From Candidatus Woesebacteria bacterium (GTDB lineage: Bacteria; Patescibacteriota; Microgenomatia; UBA1400; MFAQ01), in NCBI GenBank assembly GCA_020052895.1, contig JAGVOE010000038.1:1-31919 (forward strand): a stretch of DNA of 31,919 nucleotides, in the 5' to 3' direction. Every line of letters begins with the position of its first letter. Positions within the stretch are counted from its first letter, which is position 1. The notes under the pieces were generated by a model that saw only the letters and a list, made by a program, of their open reading frames with translations, did no database searches and was not told the DNA's origin. The position numbers were made by a program, and so were the translations under genes. Positions 1 through 6,875 of the stretch are shown piece by piece.

Positions 1-1
1 A

Positions 2-1267
2 GTTTTTTATGACTTTGGTAAGTCACACCACTTCCACGAGTTATCTCCATACCAAAACGAAAAATGTCACCCCAACTGCGACTGCGGTCGCTTTATGGAA
101 ATAGGTAACAATGTTTTTATGCAGTATCTCAAAAATGCCGACGGTACTCTCTCCGACCTACCTCAAAAAAATATCGACTTTGGTGGGGGATTGGTTCGTC
201 TGGCCGCGGCCGTAAGCGATGACCCGGACATTTTTAATACCAGTATCTACTTCCCCATTATTAAGGAAATTGAAAAACTCTCCGGCCAGTCATATCAAGA
301 CGACTCCGTCAGGCCCTCCATGCGCATCATCGCTGATCACTTAACTGCCGCTACCTTCCTGATTAAGGACGAGGTCTTTCCCAGTAATAAAGCCCAGGGG
401 TACATGCTCCGTCGTCTCCTACGCCGTGCCGCCGTCAAGCTTTACTTTCTGATGGAAGATCATGAGGACATCATTCGTCTAGCCGGCATCACCGCTTCGA
501 TTATCGATATTTACAAAGATATTTACTTCGTTGGTGACGACTCTCTTTACGTTCAAGGCGCTATCGCCACCGAGATTGGTAAATTTGAAAAATCTCTAGC
601 CAAAGGTATTCGAGAGCTAGAAAAGAAAACCGATGTTTCCGGTAAAGATGCCTTTGATCTCTACCAAAACTACGGTTTTCCCCTCGAGATCACTGTTGAG
701 GTCTTGTCTCAGATTGGAAAATTTGTAGATCAGGAACAGTTTCAGACCGAATTCGAAAAACATCGGGAACAGAGCCGCGCCGCTTCCAGTGGTATGTTCA
801 AAGGTGGTCTGGCCGATCACTCGGCTACTGTGACCGCTTATCACACCGCCACTCATCTCCTCCACGCCGCCCTTAGAAAAATTCTAGGTTCTCACGTCAG
901 CCAAAAGGGCAGTAACATCACTTCCGAGCGGCTCCGCTTCGATTTTTCTCACCCCAACAAATTAACTGAGGAGCAAATTATCTCGCTCGAAAAACTTATC
1001 AATCAAATAATTTCCCAAAAACTACCGGTCATCAGACAAGAAATGCCCAAAGATCAGGCCATCAAAGAAGGGGCTCTTGCTTTTTTTGGTCAGAAATATC
1101 CCGACCTGGTAAGCGTCTTCACCATAGGTGAAGAGCCGAATCACTTTTCCAAAGAGCTTTGTGGAGGCCCACATGTGGAAAGTTTGACAGAACTTGCTAA
1201 GATAAAGATAGTCAAACAAGAATCTCTCGGTGCCGGAACGCGCCGCGTCTATTTACAGTTTGTCTGA
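2..1267 (+). CDS. alaS: Alanyl-tRNA synthetase, 3' part (start lies before the window)
   Basis: This enzyme charges tRNA-Ala with alanine in the cytoplasm. The frame is open from base 2 without a start, so the gene is cut at the window edge; an internal ATG at 95 is not the true start. Visible parts in order are the end of the class II catalytic domain (NVFMQY, then a motif-3-like IDFGGGLVRLA), the helical tRNA-recognition region, and the editing domain with its zinc-site residues HTATH and CGGPHV. The protein stops just after the editing domain at LGAGTRRVYLQFV, so the C-terminal C-Ala domain of typical AlaRS (E. coli, about 875 residues) is absent. The natural TGA stop is 13 bases before the next gene's preferred start. 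The family assignment is secure; the loss of C-Ala is seen directly. Confidence 0.95.
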   Translation, partial: VFYDFGKSHHFHELSPYQNEKCHPNCDCGRFMEIGNNVFMQYLKNADGTLSDLPQKNIDFGGGLVRLAAAVSDDPDIFNTSIYFPIIKEIEKLSGQSYQDDSVRPSMRIIADHLTAATFLIKDEVFPSNKAQGYMLRRLLRRAAVKLYFLMEDHEDIIRLAGITASIIDIYKDIYFVGDDSLYVQGAIATEIGKFEKSLAKGIRELEKKTDVSGKDAFDLYQNYGFPLEITVEVLSQIGKFVDQEQFQTEFEKHREQSRAASSGMFKGGLADHSATVTAYHTATHLLHAALRKILGSHVSQKGSNITSERLRFDFSHPNKLTEEQIISLEKLINQIISQKLPVIRQEMPKDQAIKEGALAFFGQKYPDLVSVFTIGEEPNHFSKELCGGPHVESLTELAKIKIVKQESLGAGTRRVYLQFV

Positions 1268-1280
1268 CAATCAAGATTCT

Positions 1281-3413
1281 GTGAACCTAGTCAATCTATT
1301 CGGTCAAAAGTCAAAAGCCCCGGAGCCAGAGTACTTTTTGGCCATCGAAATTCATGAGTCACTCATCAAAACAGCCCTCTGGGAAGTGCTGGATAGTCAG
1401 CCGGAAGTGGTCAACGTCGGCTCATACGAGTCCTGGACCGACGAAGAATCACTCATCAACGGCGTCGACTCTTCTCTTGATCAAGCCATCAAAACCATCA
1501 AGGGTCAGCCAAAAAGAACCATTATTGGTCTACCGGACTCTTGGATGGAGGACGAAAAAATTCACTCTTCCAAAACCAAGCTCATCACCCATCTATTTAA
1601 GGAACTTGGTCTGGAGCCTATAGGTGTCGTCACTATCAACCGAGCTATTGCTCACTTCCTCAAAAAGAAGGAGGGCATGCCACCCACCGTTATTTTGCTC
1701 GAAGTCTATGCTAGTAAAGTCGCCGTTTCTTACGTCTATCTCGGAGTCGTTAACAAAACAGAAGAAGTCGCGAGATCTGGCGACCTCGCTCACGACGTCG
1801 AGGAGGGACTTACTCGAATGGATCTGCCAAACTATCCAGCTCGTTTCATTCTGACCAATGGTAACGGTCTGGACGAAGAGTCTCAGCAAATCACCGCTTT
1901 TCCTTGGACCGACCGCCTTCCCTTCAAACACCTTCCCAAGGTTGAGATCCTTCCGGTTGACTTTTCTATCAAAGCCATCGCCCTCACCGGCGGTATTGAA
2001 GCGGTTCAATCTCTGGGCCTGGAGGTCAGCGACGACTCTGAGGCCGACCTTCCGTCAGAAGAGTCCAATCTAGTTATTCCAGAAGAGACTCCGTCGTCCA
2101 TGGAAGATCTGGGTTTCTCTTTTGAGGAAACGTCTCCGCCGATAACTATTTCACCGGCTCCACCTGTCGAAGAAATCGTCTCCGAGCCGGAGTACGCCTT
2201 TGCTTCCGACGAGCCTAGCTCTCCTCCTCAACCAATCTCTCGCCTAAAACTATCTCTTCCCGCCCTTCCCCGGATCAAGCTTCCTCGATTGCCCCGCCCC
2301 AATCTTCTTCTTTTACTCCTGATACCGCTTCTGTTAATTGCCGGAGTTCTTTTTTATCTCTACTACGGCCAAACTCTAATTACCATTCACTTCACTCCTC
2401 AAAAAATAACCAAACAGTTAGGCCTGGCTATTGCCGAAACTCCTCAAGCAGGCATCCCCACTCTGCTGGCTACCAAAAAAACCTTTTCCGGTTCTGCCGT
2501 AGAATCAACCTCCACTACCGGCACAGCCAATGTTGGTGATAAGGCTACCGGTACCATTACCATCGGCAACAAATCTGTTGCCCCCATTGTCCTCAAAGCC
2601 GGCACCGTCATTACCAACGATACCGGTAGGTACTCCTTTATCGTGTCAGATGCCGTCACTATCGCCTCAGCTAGTGCTGATTCACTCGATACTATTTCCG
2701 GTAAGGTTACCGGAGTCCAGATCACCGCGACCAAAATTGGCGCCGAATACAATCTTCTCAAAGGTACCATTTTTAGTGTCGGCGACTTTTCCAAGTCCGT
2801 CGCCGCTGCCGTGGCCGAAGCAGACTTTGCTGGCGGTACTTCTCGCACCGTCAACGCCGTTTCCAAAGCCGACCAGGACAAGCTCTTGGCTACCGCTACC
2901 GAAATCATCAAAACAAAAATCCAAAATGACTCTCAGACAGACAGTCCTGGTTTTAAGACTCTACCTCTTTCTGATCTTCAGTTCACCAAAAAACAGTTCG
3001 ATCACAATCTTTCCGAAGAAGCTACCACTCTTAGTCTAGCTTTGGAGGGTTCGCTGGATGCTCTTGTTTACGCCGAGGATACTCTCTACAATCTAGTCTC
3101 TGAAGAGCTAAAATCTCAAATTCCCTCCGGCTCATTTACCCAAAAAGACACTACCACCATCGCTCTCGAAAATCCCTCTATTACCGACGATCATTATCTC
3201 TCAAAAGTCACCGTCGAAGCCGCTCTTTATCCGGAAATCGACCGAGAAAAACTCACCGGATTTATCAAGGGCAAGCCCGTTGCCGACATTCGCCACTTCT
3301 TTGAACCCATTCCTGGTTTTACCGGCGTTGATATTAAGATCTATCCGCCACTGCCGCTAATTACCAAGATTCTTCCACTTCGGAACATCACCTTCGATCT
3401 GGTCGGCAACTAA
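1281..3413 (+). CDS. Membrane protein: actin-like ATPase-like N-terminus, one TM helix, baseplate-J-like exterior
   Basis: No precise function is recognised. With the GTG at 1281 the product is 710 residues. Residues 1 to about 255 resemble PilM/FtsA-type actin-like folds (FLAIEIHESLIKTALWEV, later IKAIALTGGIEAVQSLGL). An acidic, Pro-rich linker follows, then basic residues and one transmembrane helix at about 342-362 (LLLLLLIPLLLIAGVLFYLYY is the hydrophobic core, split here by eye). The exterior part is Thr/Ala/Gly-rich, with a pattern like baseplate-J-type domains (GTITIGNKSVAPIVLKAGT, YNLLKGTIFSV). Predicted topology is cytoplasmic N-terminus, external C-terminus. A longer form from a GTG at 1230 would overlap alaS by 38 bases; neither start has an SD, and 1281 is preferred because it avoids the overlap. 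The sortase gene follows after two bases, so the pair probably acts at the cell surface. Domain calls are by eye. Confidence 0.7.
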   Translation: MNLVNLFGQKSKAPEPEYFLAIEIHESLIKTALWEVLDSQPEVVNVGSYESWTDEESLINGVDSSLDQAIKTIKGQPKRTIIGLPDSWMEDEKIHSSKTKLITHLFKELGLEPIGVVTINRAIAHFLKKKEGMPPTVILLEVYASKVAVSYVYLGVVNKTEEVARSGDLAHDVEEGLTRMDLPNYPARFILTNGNGLDEESQQITAFPWTDRLPFKHLPKVEILPVDFSIKAIALTGGIEAVQSLGLEVSDDSEADLPSEESNLVIPEETPSSMEDLGFSFEETSPPITISPAPPVEEIVSEPEYAFASDEPSSPPQPISRLKLSLPALPRIKLPRLPRPNLLLLLLIPLLLIAGVLFYLYYGQTLITIHFTPQKITKQLGLAIAETPQAGIPTLLATKKTFSGSAVESTSTTGTANVGDKATGTITIGNKSVAPIVLKAGTVITNDTGRYSFIVSDAVTIASASADSLDTISGKVTGVQITATKIGAEYNLLKGTIFSVGDFSKSVAAAVAEADFAGGTSRTVNAVSKADQDKLLATATEIIKTKIQNDSQTDSPGFKTLPLSDLQFTKKQFDHNLSEEATTLSLALEGSLDALVYAEDTLYNLVSEELKSQIPSGSFTQKDTTTIALENPSITDDHYLSKVTVEAALYPEIDREKLTGFIKGKPVADIRHFFEPIPGFTGVDIKIYPPLPLITKILPLRNITFDLVGN

Positions 3414-3415
3414 CT

Positions 3416-4168
3416 ATGTTGTACAGCTATCGTAAGGCTACTCCAAAAAATCCTCATCCTGGCCGTCGCATCCCTCTCTATCTAAAGACCATTCCCACCA
3501 TCGTCTCTGCTTTGGGACTGGCCATTCTTGGAGGGGTAGCTTACCCAGTCGTCAGTTATCAGCTTCAAAACATCCATTTATTTAATTTGGCTAGTTCAGG
3601 CTTGCTTTCCCCCGTTTACTATGAGTCTCAGGCCAACGATAGTGGCGAGCCAGTCGTCGCTCAAGGGACGGACTTTACTAAAGCCAGTAGTTGGTTCCCC
3701 GGTACCCCCCAAAACGATTTGTTTGCTACCCAAAAAACCTTTGCTACTGACGTTCCCGACTTCTATTCGATCTCTATTCCTTCTTTGGGGATTTTTGATG
3801 CCCAGGTGGCCCTCCGCGACGAAGACCTTACCAAACATCTGGTTCAGTTCCCTCAGACTGCTCTTCCAGGACAAATCGGTTCCCCAGTTATTTTTGGACA
3901 CTCGACCCTATCTCAATTTTTTGATCCTCTAAAATACACCACTATTTTTTCCACTCTCCCCAAAATCAAACCAGGTTCCGATATTATCATTACCTATAAC
4001 GACACCGAGTATACCTATCGCATCAGTAAAACTTTTGAGGTCAAGCCCAAAGAGCTTTGGGTTCTTCGTCAGGACTACTCGGATAAAACTCTCAAACTTA
4101 TTACTTGTGTGCCCCCTGGTACCACCCTCCGTCGCCTCGTCGTCGAGGCCTCCCTCATCCAAAATTGA
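3416..4168 (+). CDS. Sortase (cysteine transpeptidase)
   Basis: Sortases cleave a sorting signal and join surface proteins to the envelope or to each other outside the membrane. The 250-residue protein has a basic N-terminus, a membrane anchor at about 24-47 and a sortase beta-barrel from about 115. The catalytic residues are all visible: His162 in FGHST, Cys231 in LITCVPPGTTLRR, and Arg239 or Arg240. The LITC-x-PP-G-T-x-R arrangement is a family hallmark. It starts two bases after the membrane protein, so the two are co-transcribed; that protein or others at the surface may be substrates, which is inference. The subclass is not assigned. No LPxTG-type substrate was recognised in the window. 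Confidence 0.9.
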   Translation: MLYSYRKATPKNPHPGRRIPLYLKTIPTIVSALGLAILGGVAYPVVSYQLQNIHLFNLASSGLLSPVYYESQANDSGEPVVAQGTDFTKASSWFPGTPQNDLFATQKTFATDVPDFYSISIPSLGIFDAQVALRDEDLTKHLVQFPQTALPGQIGSPVIFGHSTLSQFFDPLKYTTIFSTLPKIKPGSDIIITYNDTEYTYRISKTFEVKPKELWVLRQDYSDKTLKLITCVPPGTTLRRLVVEASLIQN

Positions 4169-4174
4169 CGCACT

Positions 4175-4221
4175 CGTCATCCTGAGCGACCTGCCCGTCG
4201 TGGCGGGAGTCGAAGGATCTC
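4175..4221. repeat. Dispersed palindromic repeat, family A (GTCATCCYGAGCGA...)
   Basis: The left end GTCATCCTGAGCGA and right end AGTCGAAGGATCTC are inverted relative to each other, with a GC-rich centre. A second copy lies at 31198. It sits directly after the sortase gene and next to a family B element, in a REP-like intergenic position. Confidence 0.75.
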
Positions 4222-4229
4222 TCTCCATC

Positions 4230-4266
4230 CGTCATTGCGAACCCGCAGTAGCAGATGTGGCAATCT
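4230..4266. repeat. Dispersed palindromic repeat, family B (CGTCATTGCGA...GGCAATCT)
   Basis: One of three copies in the window (also at 5478 and 15038). The ends ATTGC and GCAAT pair; in this copy the GC-rich central palindrome is decayed (ACCCGCAGTAGCAGATGTGG). It abuts the promoter of the next gene. Confidence 0.8.
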
Positions 4267-4282
4267 ATATGGATTAATACCA

Positions 4283-4288
4283 TATAAT
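4283..4288 (+). promoter_or_regulatory. Probable -10 box (TATAAT) of a leaderless gene
   Basis: A perfect TATAAT lies seven bases before the ATG at 4296. Transcription would start at or one base before the start codon, so the mRNA would be leaderless. No good -35 is seen. The same layout occurs at 5068 and 5535. Confidence 0.65.
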
Positions 4289-4295
4289 AATTATT

Positions 4296-5063
4296 ATGGA
4301 AATAATCTCGGCTAAACAAGAGAATGAACCTTCAAAGCTGAATATCTTATCGGCTGACGAAACAGCAGTCCTTAGTGGTGTGGAATATGACAACACCCCC
4401 AAAAATTTTACGATCAGTGCGACCACTTTGGAAGCCTGCATGGAGGTTTGGAAAGCTTTTGATATGCACGAGCCATTATTCCAATCTAGAGCTCATCAAA
4501 GATTAGCAAATTTTTTACAAGAAAATTCTCCCATAGCCAATAGTCATGATCTTGAATTTGCCAAGAGAGCAAAAGAGAGCTGGTTGGATGTTAAAAAAGA
4601 CCGGGAATTTGGACTGCAGTTTTATCAAGTCGGAAATGAATTGATTAAGGGTGCTGTTCATCCGGGAAAGAGGAGAACAATTCTGCTCCGTAATGATTTG
4701 GACGGTATAGCTGATAGTCAAAGTATTTTACATATTCACACCCATCCAGACGATATGATGATGAGTGCGGGTGACCTTATCGGAATGGTGGCAGATATGG
4801 ATAAAGTTCCGGCCAAGTGTCTCTATCTTGTCATTACTCCAAAACGCTTACACCTGATGTTTCCGACCAATGAGACTCAGCGATATCCGCTTGATGGGTT
4901 AAGAGATTTGATAAGAGAAAAATTTGGCAGTCTTTATGAAGAAGCCGCTAAATCAAGAAATGAGTATGGTGGACAGCCGGAACTAATTAAGGCCTTAGCT
5001 AAATTTTTTAAACTTGGATACTACAGTGGCGGTAGAAAATTAACACTCCCTCGAGTTGGTTAA
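4296..5063 (+). CDS. JAMM/MPN-like metalloprotease domain protein
   Basis: The 255-residue protein has a JAMM-type zinc motif at residues 148-160: His148-Thr-His150-Pro, then Ser157-x-x-Asp160 (HIHTHPDDMMMSAGD). JAMM proteins are zinc-dependent isopeptidases or peptidases. The gap between the second His and the Ser is six residues rather than the usual seven, and the upstream catalytic Glu is not certain (Glu115 is a candidate), so activity is uncertain. Residues 1 to about 105 are helical and unrecognised. There is no signal peptide or TM helix, so it is probably cytoplasmic. Codon use differs from neighbours (more A/T-ending codons, fewer CTC/ACC), and the gene sits just after two dispersed repeats with its own promoter, which suggests transfer or weak expression. 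The target is unknown. Confidence 0.65.
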   Translation: MEIISAKQENEPSKLNILSADETAVLSGVEYDNTPKNFTISATTLEACMEVWKAFDMHEPLFQSRAHQRLANFLQENSPIANSHDLEFAKRAKESWLDVKKDREFGLQFYQVGNELIKGAVHPGKRRTILLRNDLDGIADSQSILHIHTHPDDMMMSAGDLIGMVADMDKVPAKCLYLVITPKRLHLMFPTNETQRYPLDGLRDLIREKFGSLYEEAAKSRNEYGGQPELIKALAKFFKLGYYSGGRKLTLPRVG

Positions 5064-5067
5064 GTCA

Positions 5068-5073
5068 TATAAT
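5068..5073 (+). promoter_or_regulatory. Probable -10 box (TATAAT) of leaderless ruvX
   Basis: TATAAT ends seven bases before the ATG at 5081, placing transcription start at about the start codon. It begins five bases after the stop of the previous gene. No clear -35 is seen. Confidence 0.65.
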
Positions 5074-5080
5074 CTAAACC

Positions 5081-5473
5081 ATGCCCATGATTCTTTGTCT
5101 TGACCCCGGCACCGCCCACACCGGCCTCGCCATTTCCCAAGAGGGGATTCTCGCCACGCCAGTCGCCACTATTTATGAAAAAGAGTTAGATCAATTGGTC
5201 ACCAAATTACTGCCATTTCTAAATCAATATCATCCGGACAAAATTGTCATTGGAGTCCCGGAGTATGGTCCAATCGTCAAATTTGCCACAGACTTAAGTG
5301 AAAAAATTTACATCGTTTTTCCCAAAGAGATAGTCTTTTTTCGTGAAGATCTTAGTTCATCCGCCGCCAGAAAAACCATGAAAGAACAGGGTAAAACCTT
5401 AATTAGAAGGAAAAAAGAGGAGCACCAAACCGCCGCCGCCCTCATCCTCCAAGACTATCTCGACTCCCTCTAA
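5081..5473 (+). CDS. ruvX: RuvX/YqgF family RNase H-fold nuclease
   Basis: Members of this family (YqgF/RuvX) act in Holliday junction resolution or in 5' processing of pre-16S rRNA. The 130-residue length is typical. Visible motifs are LDPGTAHTGLAIS (catalytic Asp8), KIVIGVP at about 54-60, the EDLSSSAAR element at about 89-97, and the C-terminal helix HQTAAALILQDYLDSL. At the position of the usual final catalytic Asp (VDxxAAxxIL in other members) this protein has His115. His is also used at the equivalent place in some RuvC enzymes, so activity may be kept. The start ATG at 5081 has no SD and fits the leaderless layout. A family B repeat follows directly. Confidence 0.88.
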   Translation: MPMILCLDPGTAHTGLAISQEGILATPVATIYEKELDQLVTKLLPFLNQYHPDKIVIGVPEYGPIVKFATDLSEKIYIVFPKEIVFFREDLSSSAARKTMKEQGKTLIRRKKEEHQTAAALILQDYLDSL

Positions 5474-5477
5474 ACCC

Positions 5478-5520
5478 CGTCATTGCGAACCCGCCTTGGC
5501 GGGTGTGGCAATCTCATTCC
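5478..5520. repeat. Dispersed palindromic repeat, family B
   Basis: This is a well-preserved copy: CGTCATTGCGA, a 7-base-arm palindrome ACCCGCC-TT-GGCGGGT, then GTGGCAATCT and the shared right flank CATTCC. It lies four bases after the ruvX stop and just before the promoter of the next gene. Confidence 0.85.
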
Positions 5521-5534
5521 ATCACATCATAATA

Positions 5535-5540
5535 TATAAT
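5535..5540 (+). promoter_or_regulatory. Probable -10 box (TATAAT) of a leaderless gene
   Basis: TATAAT ends six bases before the ATG at 5547, which is standard spacing for transcription to begin on the A of the start codon. This decides the start at 5547 over an in-frame upstream ATG at 5496 inside the repeat. Confidence 0.65.
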
Positions 5541-5546
5541 CTACTT

Positions 5547-5753
5547 ATGTTCAAGAATATTATTGCTCCTGTTCAAGCTTGGTTGTTATCAAGGGGTACT
5601 TGTGTCGGCTGTGGCACCGCTCTTACCGATGGTCAAAACAAACCCTCCACCAAAGTCAAAGGCATGGACCAAATTACCTGTAAGTGTGGTCGGCTGTTTA
5701 TCTACAATCCTAAGTCCAATACTTACCGCCGGGCACTCTTGAGTGAAATATAA
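5547..5753 (+). CDS. Small zinc-ribbon-like protein (68 residues)
   Basis: No known family is recognised. Four cysteines form a likely zinc site: Cys19-x-x-Cys22 (CVGC) and Cys45-x-Cys47 (CKCG). The region between is polar and the C-terminus is basic (TYRRALL). The start at 5547 is chosen because a TATAAT lies six bases upstream and the longer form would be encoded by the dispersed repeat. mltG begins five bases after its stop, so the two probably form an operon. Nucleic-acid or protein binding is possible but not shown. Confidence 0.65.
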   Translation: MFKNIIAPVQAWLLSRGTCVGCGTALTDGQNKPSTKVKGMDQITCKCGRLFIYNPKSNTYRRALLSEI

Positions 5754-5758
5754 GTAAA

Positions 5759-6739
5759 ATGTTTAAACGATTTTTTACCGCCATCACCATAATCGCCGTC
5801 CTAGGCTTTGGTTTGTACTTCGAGCGCGCCCAACCCGTCACCCGTGCTGATGTGCCTGAAGTCGACTTTGAAATAAAACCGGGAACAGGTATTGATCGAA
5901 TCGCTAACGACTTAAATCGGGCAAAACTCATTCGTTCTCGAATCGCTTTTAAGATCACTGTCATTCGTCTCGGTATCGCAAACAAGATCCAAGCTGGCTA
6001 CTTCAAGCTTTCCCCGCGCATGGACGCCACCGAGATGGCGAATGCTCTTACTCACGCTTACTCCCGCCAAGTTCGTGTTACCATTCCCGAAGGTTTAAGA
6101 AGTGAAGAGATAAACTTTATTCTGGACAAAGCCTTCGGTGATGTCAAAGATAACAACTACAATCCCTTACAGTTCACCTCCTTTGCGCAAGGCAAAGAAG
6201 GCCGTCTCTTCCCAGACACCTACGATTTTGCCTCTGAAGCCTCTGCTTCCGATATCGTAAGGCGCATGACTAATCAATTTGATCAGGTCACCGCCGACAT
6301 TCCCAGAGAATCACTAAGTAACATTGTCATCTTCGCTTCTTTACTAGAGCGAGAAGCCTTCTCGAGCTCAGAAATGCCACTGGTTGCGGGAGTAATTGCC
6401 AAGCGGTTAAACATTGGAATGGCTCTCCAAATAGATGCCACTGTCCAGTACGCAGTCGGTTCGGCAAACTGCAAACAAATTGACTGTGTCTGGTGGAAAA
6501 AGAACCTGACTAAAGATGACATCAGAATAAACTCTCCATACAACACTTATCAGAACCCCGGACTTCCACTCGGACCCATTTCCAATCCAGGCAAAGACGC
6601 ACTGCTCGCCGCCGCCAAGCCTACTCAAGGATCTGCTCTCTACTATATTCATGATGCCAGTGGTCAGATTCACTTTGCCGACACTCTAGAGCAACACAAT
6701 CAAAATATCTGCACCTATCTCAAAAAAGACTGCCCCTAA
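5759..6739 (+). CDS. mltG: Endolytic murein transglycosylase MltG
   Basis: MltG (YceG-like) cuts nascent peptidoglycan glycan strands at the outer face of the membrane and is thought to set strand length. The 326-residue protein has an N-terminal TM helix at about 5-21, a LysM-like region at about 35-85 (FEIKPGTGIDRIANDL...GYFKLS), and the catalytic domain. Characteristic motifs are VTIPEGLRSEEI (107-118), GRLFPDTYDF (148-157), the catalytic-Glu segment SLLEREA (194-200), PLVAGVIAKRLNIGMALQIDATV, and the NTYQNPGLPLGPISNPG signature. It follows the zinc-ribbon gene after five bases. With the sortase upstream, it shows a peptidoglycan-containing envelope. There is no SD before the ATG. Confidence 0.95.
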   Translation: MFKRFFTAITIIAVLGFGLYFERAQPVTRADVPEVDFEIKPGTGIDRIANDLNRAKLIRSRIAFKITVIRLGIANKIQAGYFKLSPRMDATEMANALTHAYSRQVRVTIPEGLRSEEINFILDKAFGDVKDNNYNPLQFTSFAQGKEGRLFPDTYDFASEASASDIVRRMTNQFDQVTADIPRESLSNIVIFASLLEREAFSSSEMPLVAGVIAKRLNIGMALQIDATVQYAVGSANCKQIDCVWWKKNLTKDDIRINSPYNTYQNPGLPLGPISNPGKDALLAAAKPTQGSALYYIHDASGQIHFADTLEQHNQNICTYLKKDCP

Positions 6740-6749
6740 AACTTCCTGG

Positions 6750-6778
6750 TTGACAGGTAGTGGGTCTCCCTTTATACT
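6750..6778 (+). promoter_or_regulatory. Strong sigma70-type promoter for rpoB
   Basis: A perfect -35 TTGACA (6750-6755) is separated by exactly 17 bases from TATACT (6773-6778), one mismatch from consensus. Transcription would begin near 6785, giving rpoB a leader of about 90 bases, unlike the leaderless genes upstream. Confidence 0.85.
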
Positions 6779-6798
6779 TACAGCACTGTCCTAAACTT

Positions 6799-6825
6799 GG
6801 CTGGATTTTGTGCCAGTCGAGTTTT
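6799..6825 (+). promoter_or_regulatory. Hairpin with short T-run in the rpoB leader
   Basis: GGCTGG (6799-6804) can pair with CCAGTC (6813-6818, one G-U pair) across an eight-base loop, followed by GAG and five Ts. It is weak for a terminator but sits where a leader attenuator could act. This is inference only. Confidence 0.3.
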
Positions 6826-6875
6826 TGTGTGTTGCCCGTTGTTATTTACTCCTGCCTAAAAAACCCAAAATACGG

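Noticed and set aside
2444..2911. Long minus-strand open frame inside the 1281 gene
   Set aside because: It lies within a well-supported coding gene and shows only low-complexity translation with no family features.
6810..6875. Longer rpoB start at GTG 6810
   Set aside because: The extra 22 residues have no RpoB resemblance and fall in the leader with a hairpin; ATG 6876 gives a normal N-terminus.
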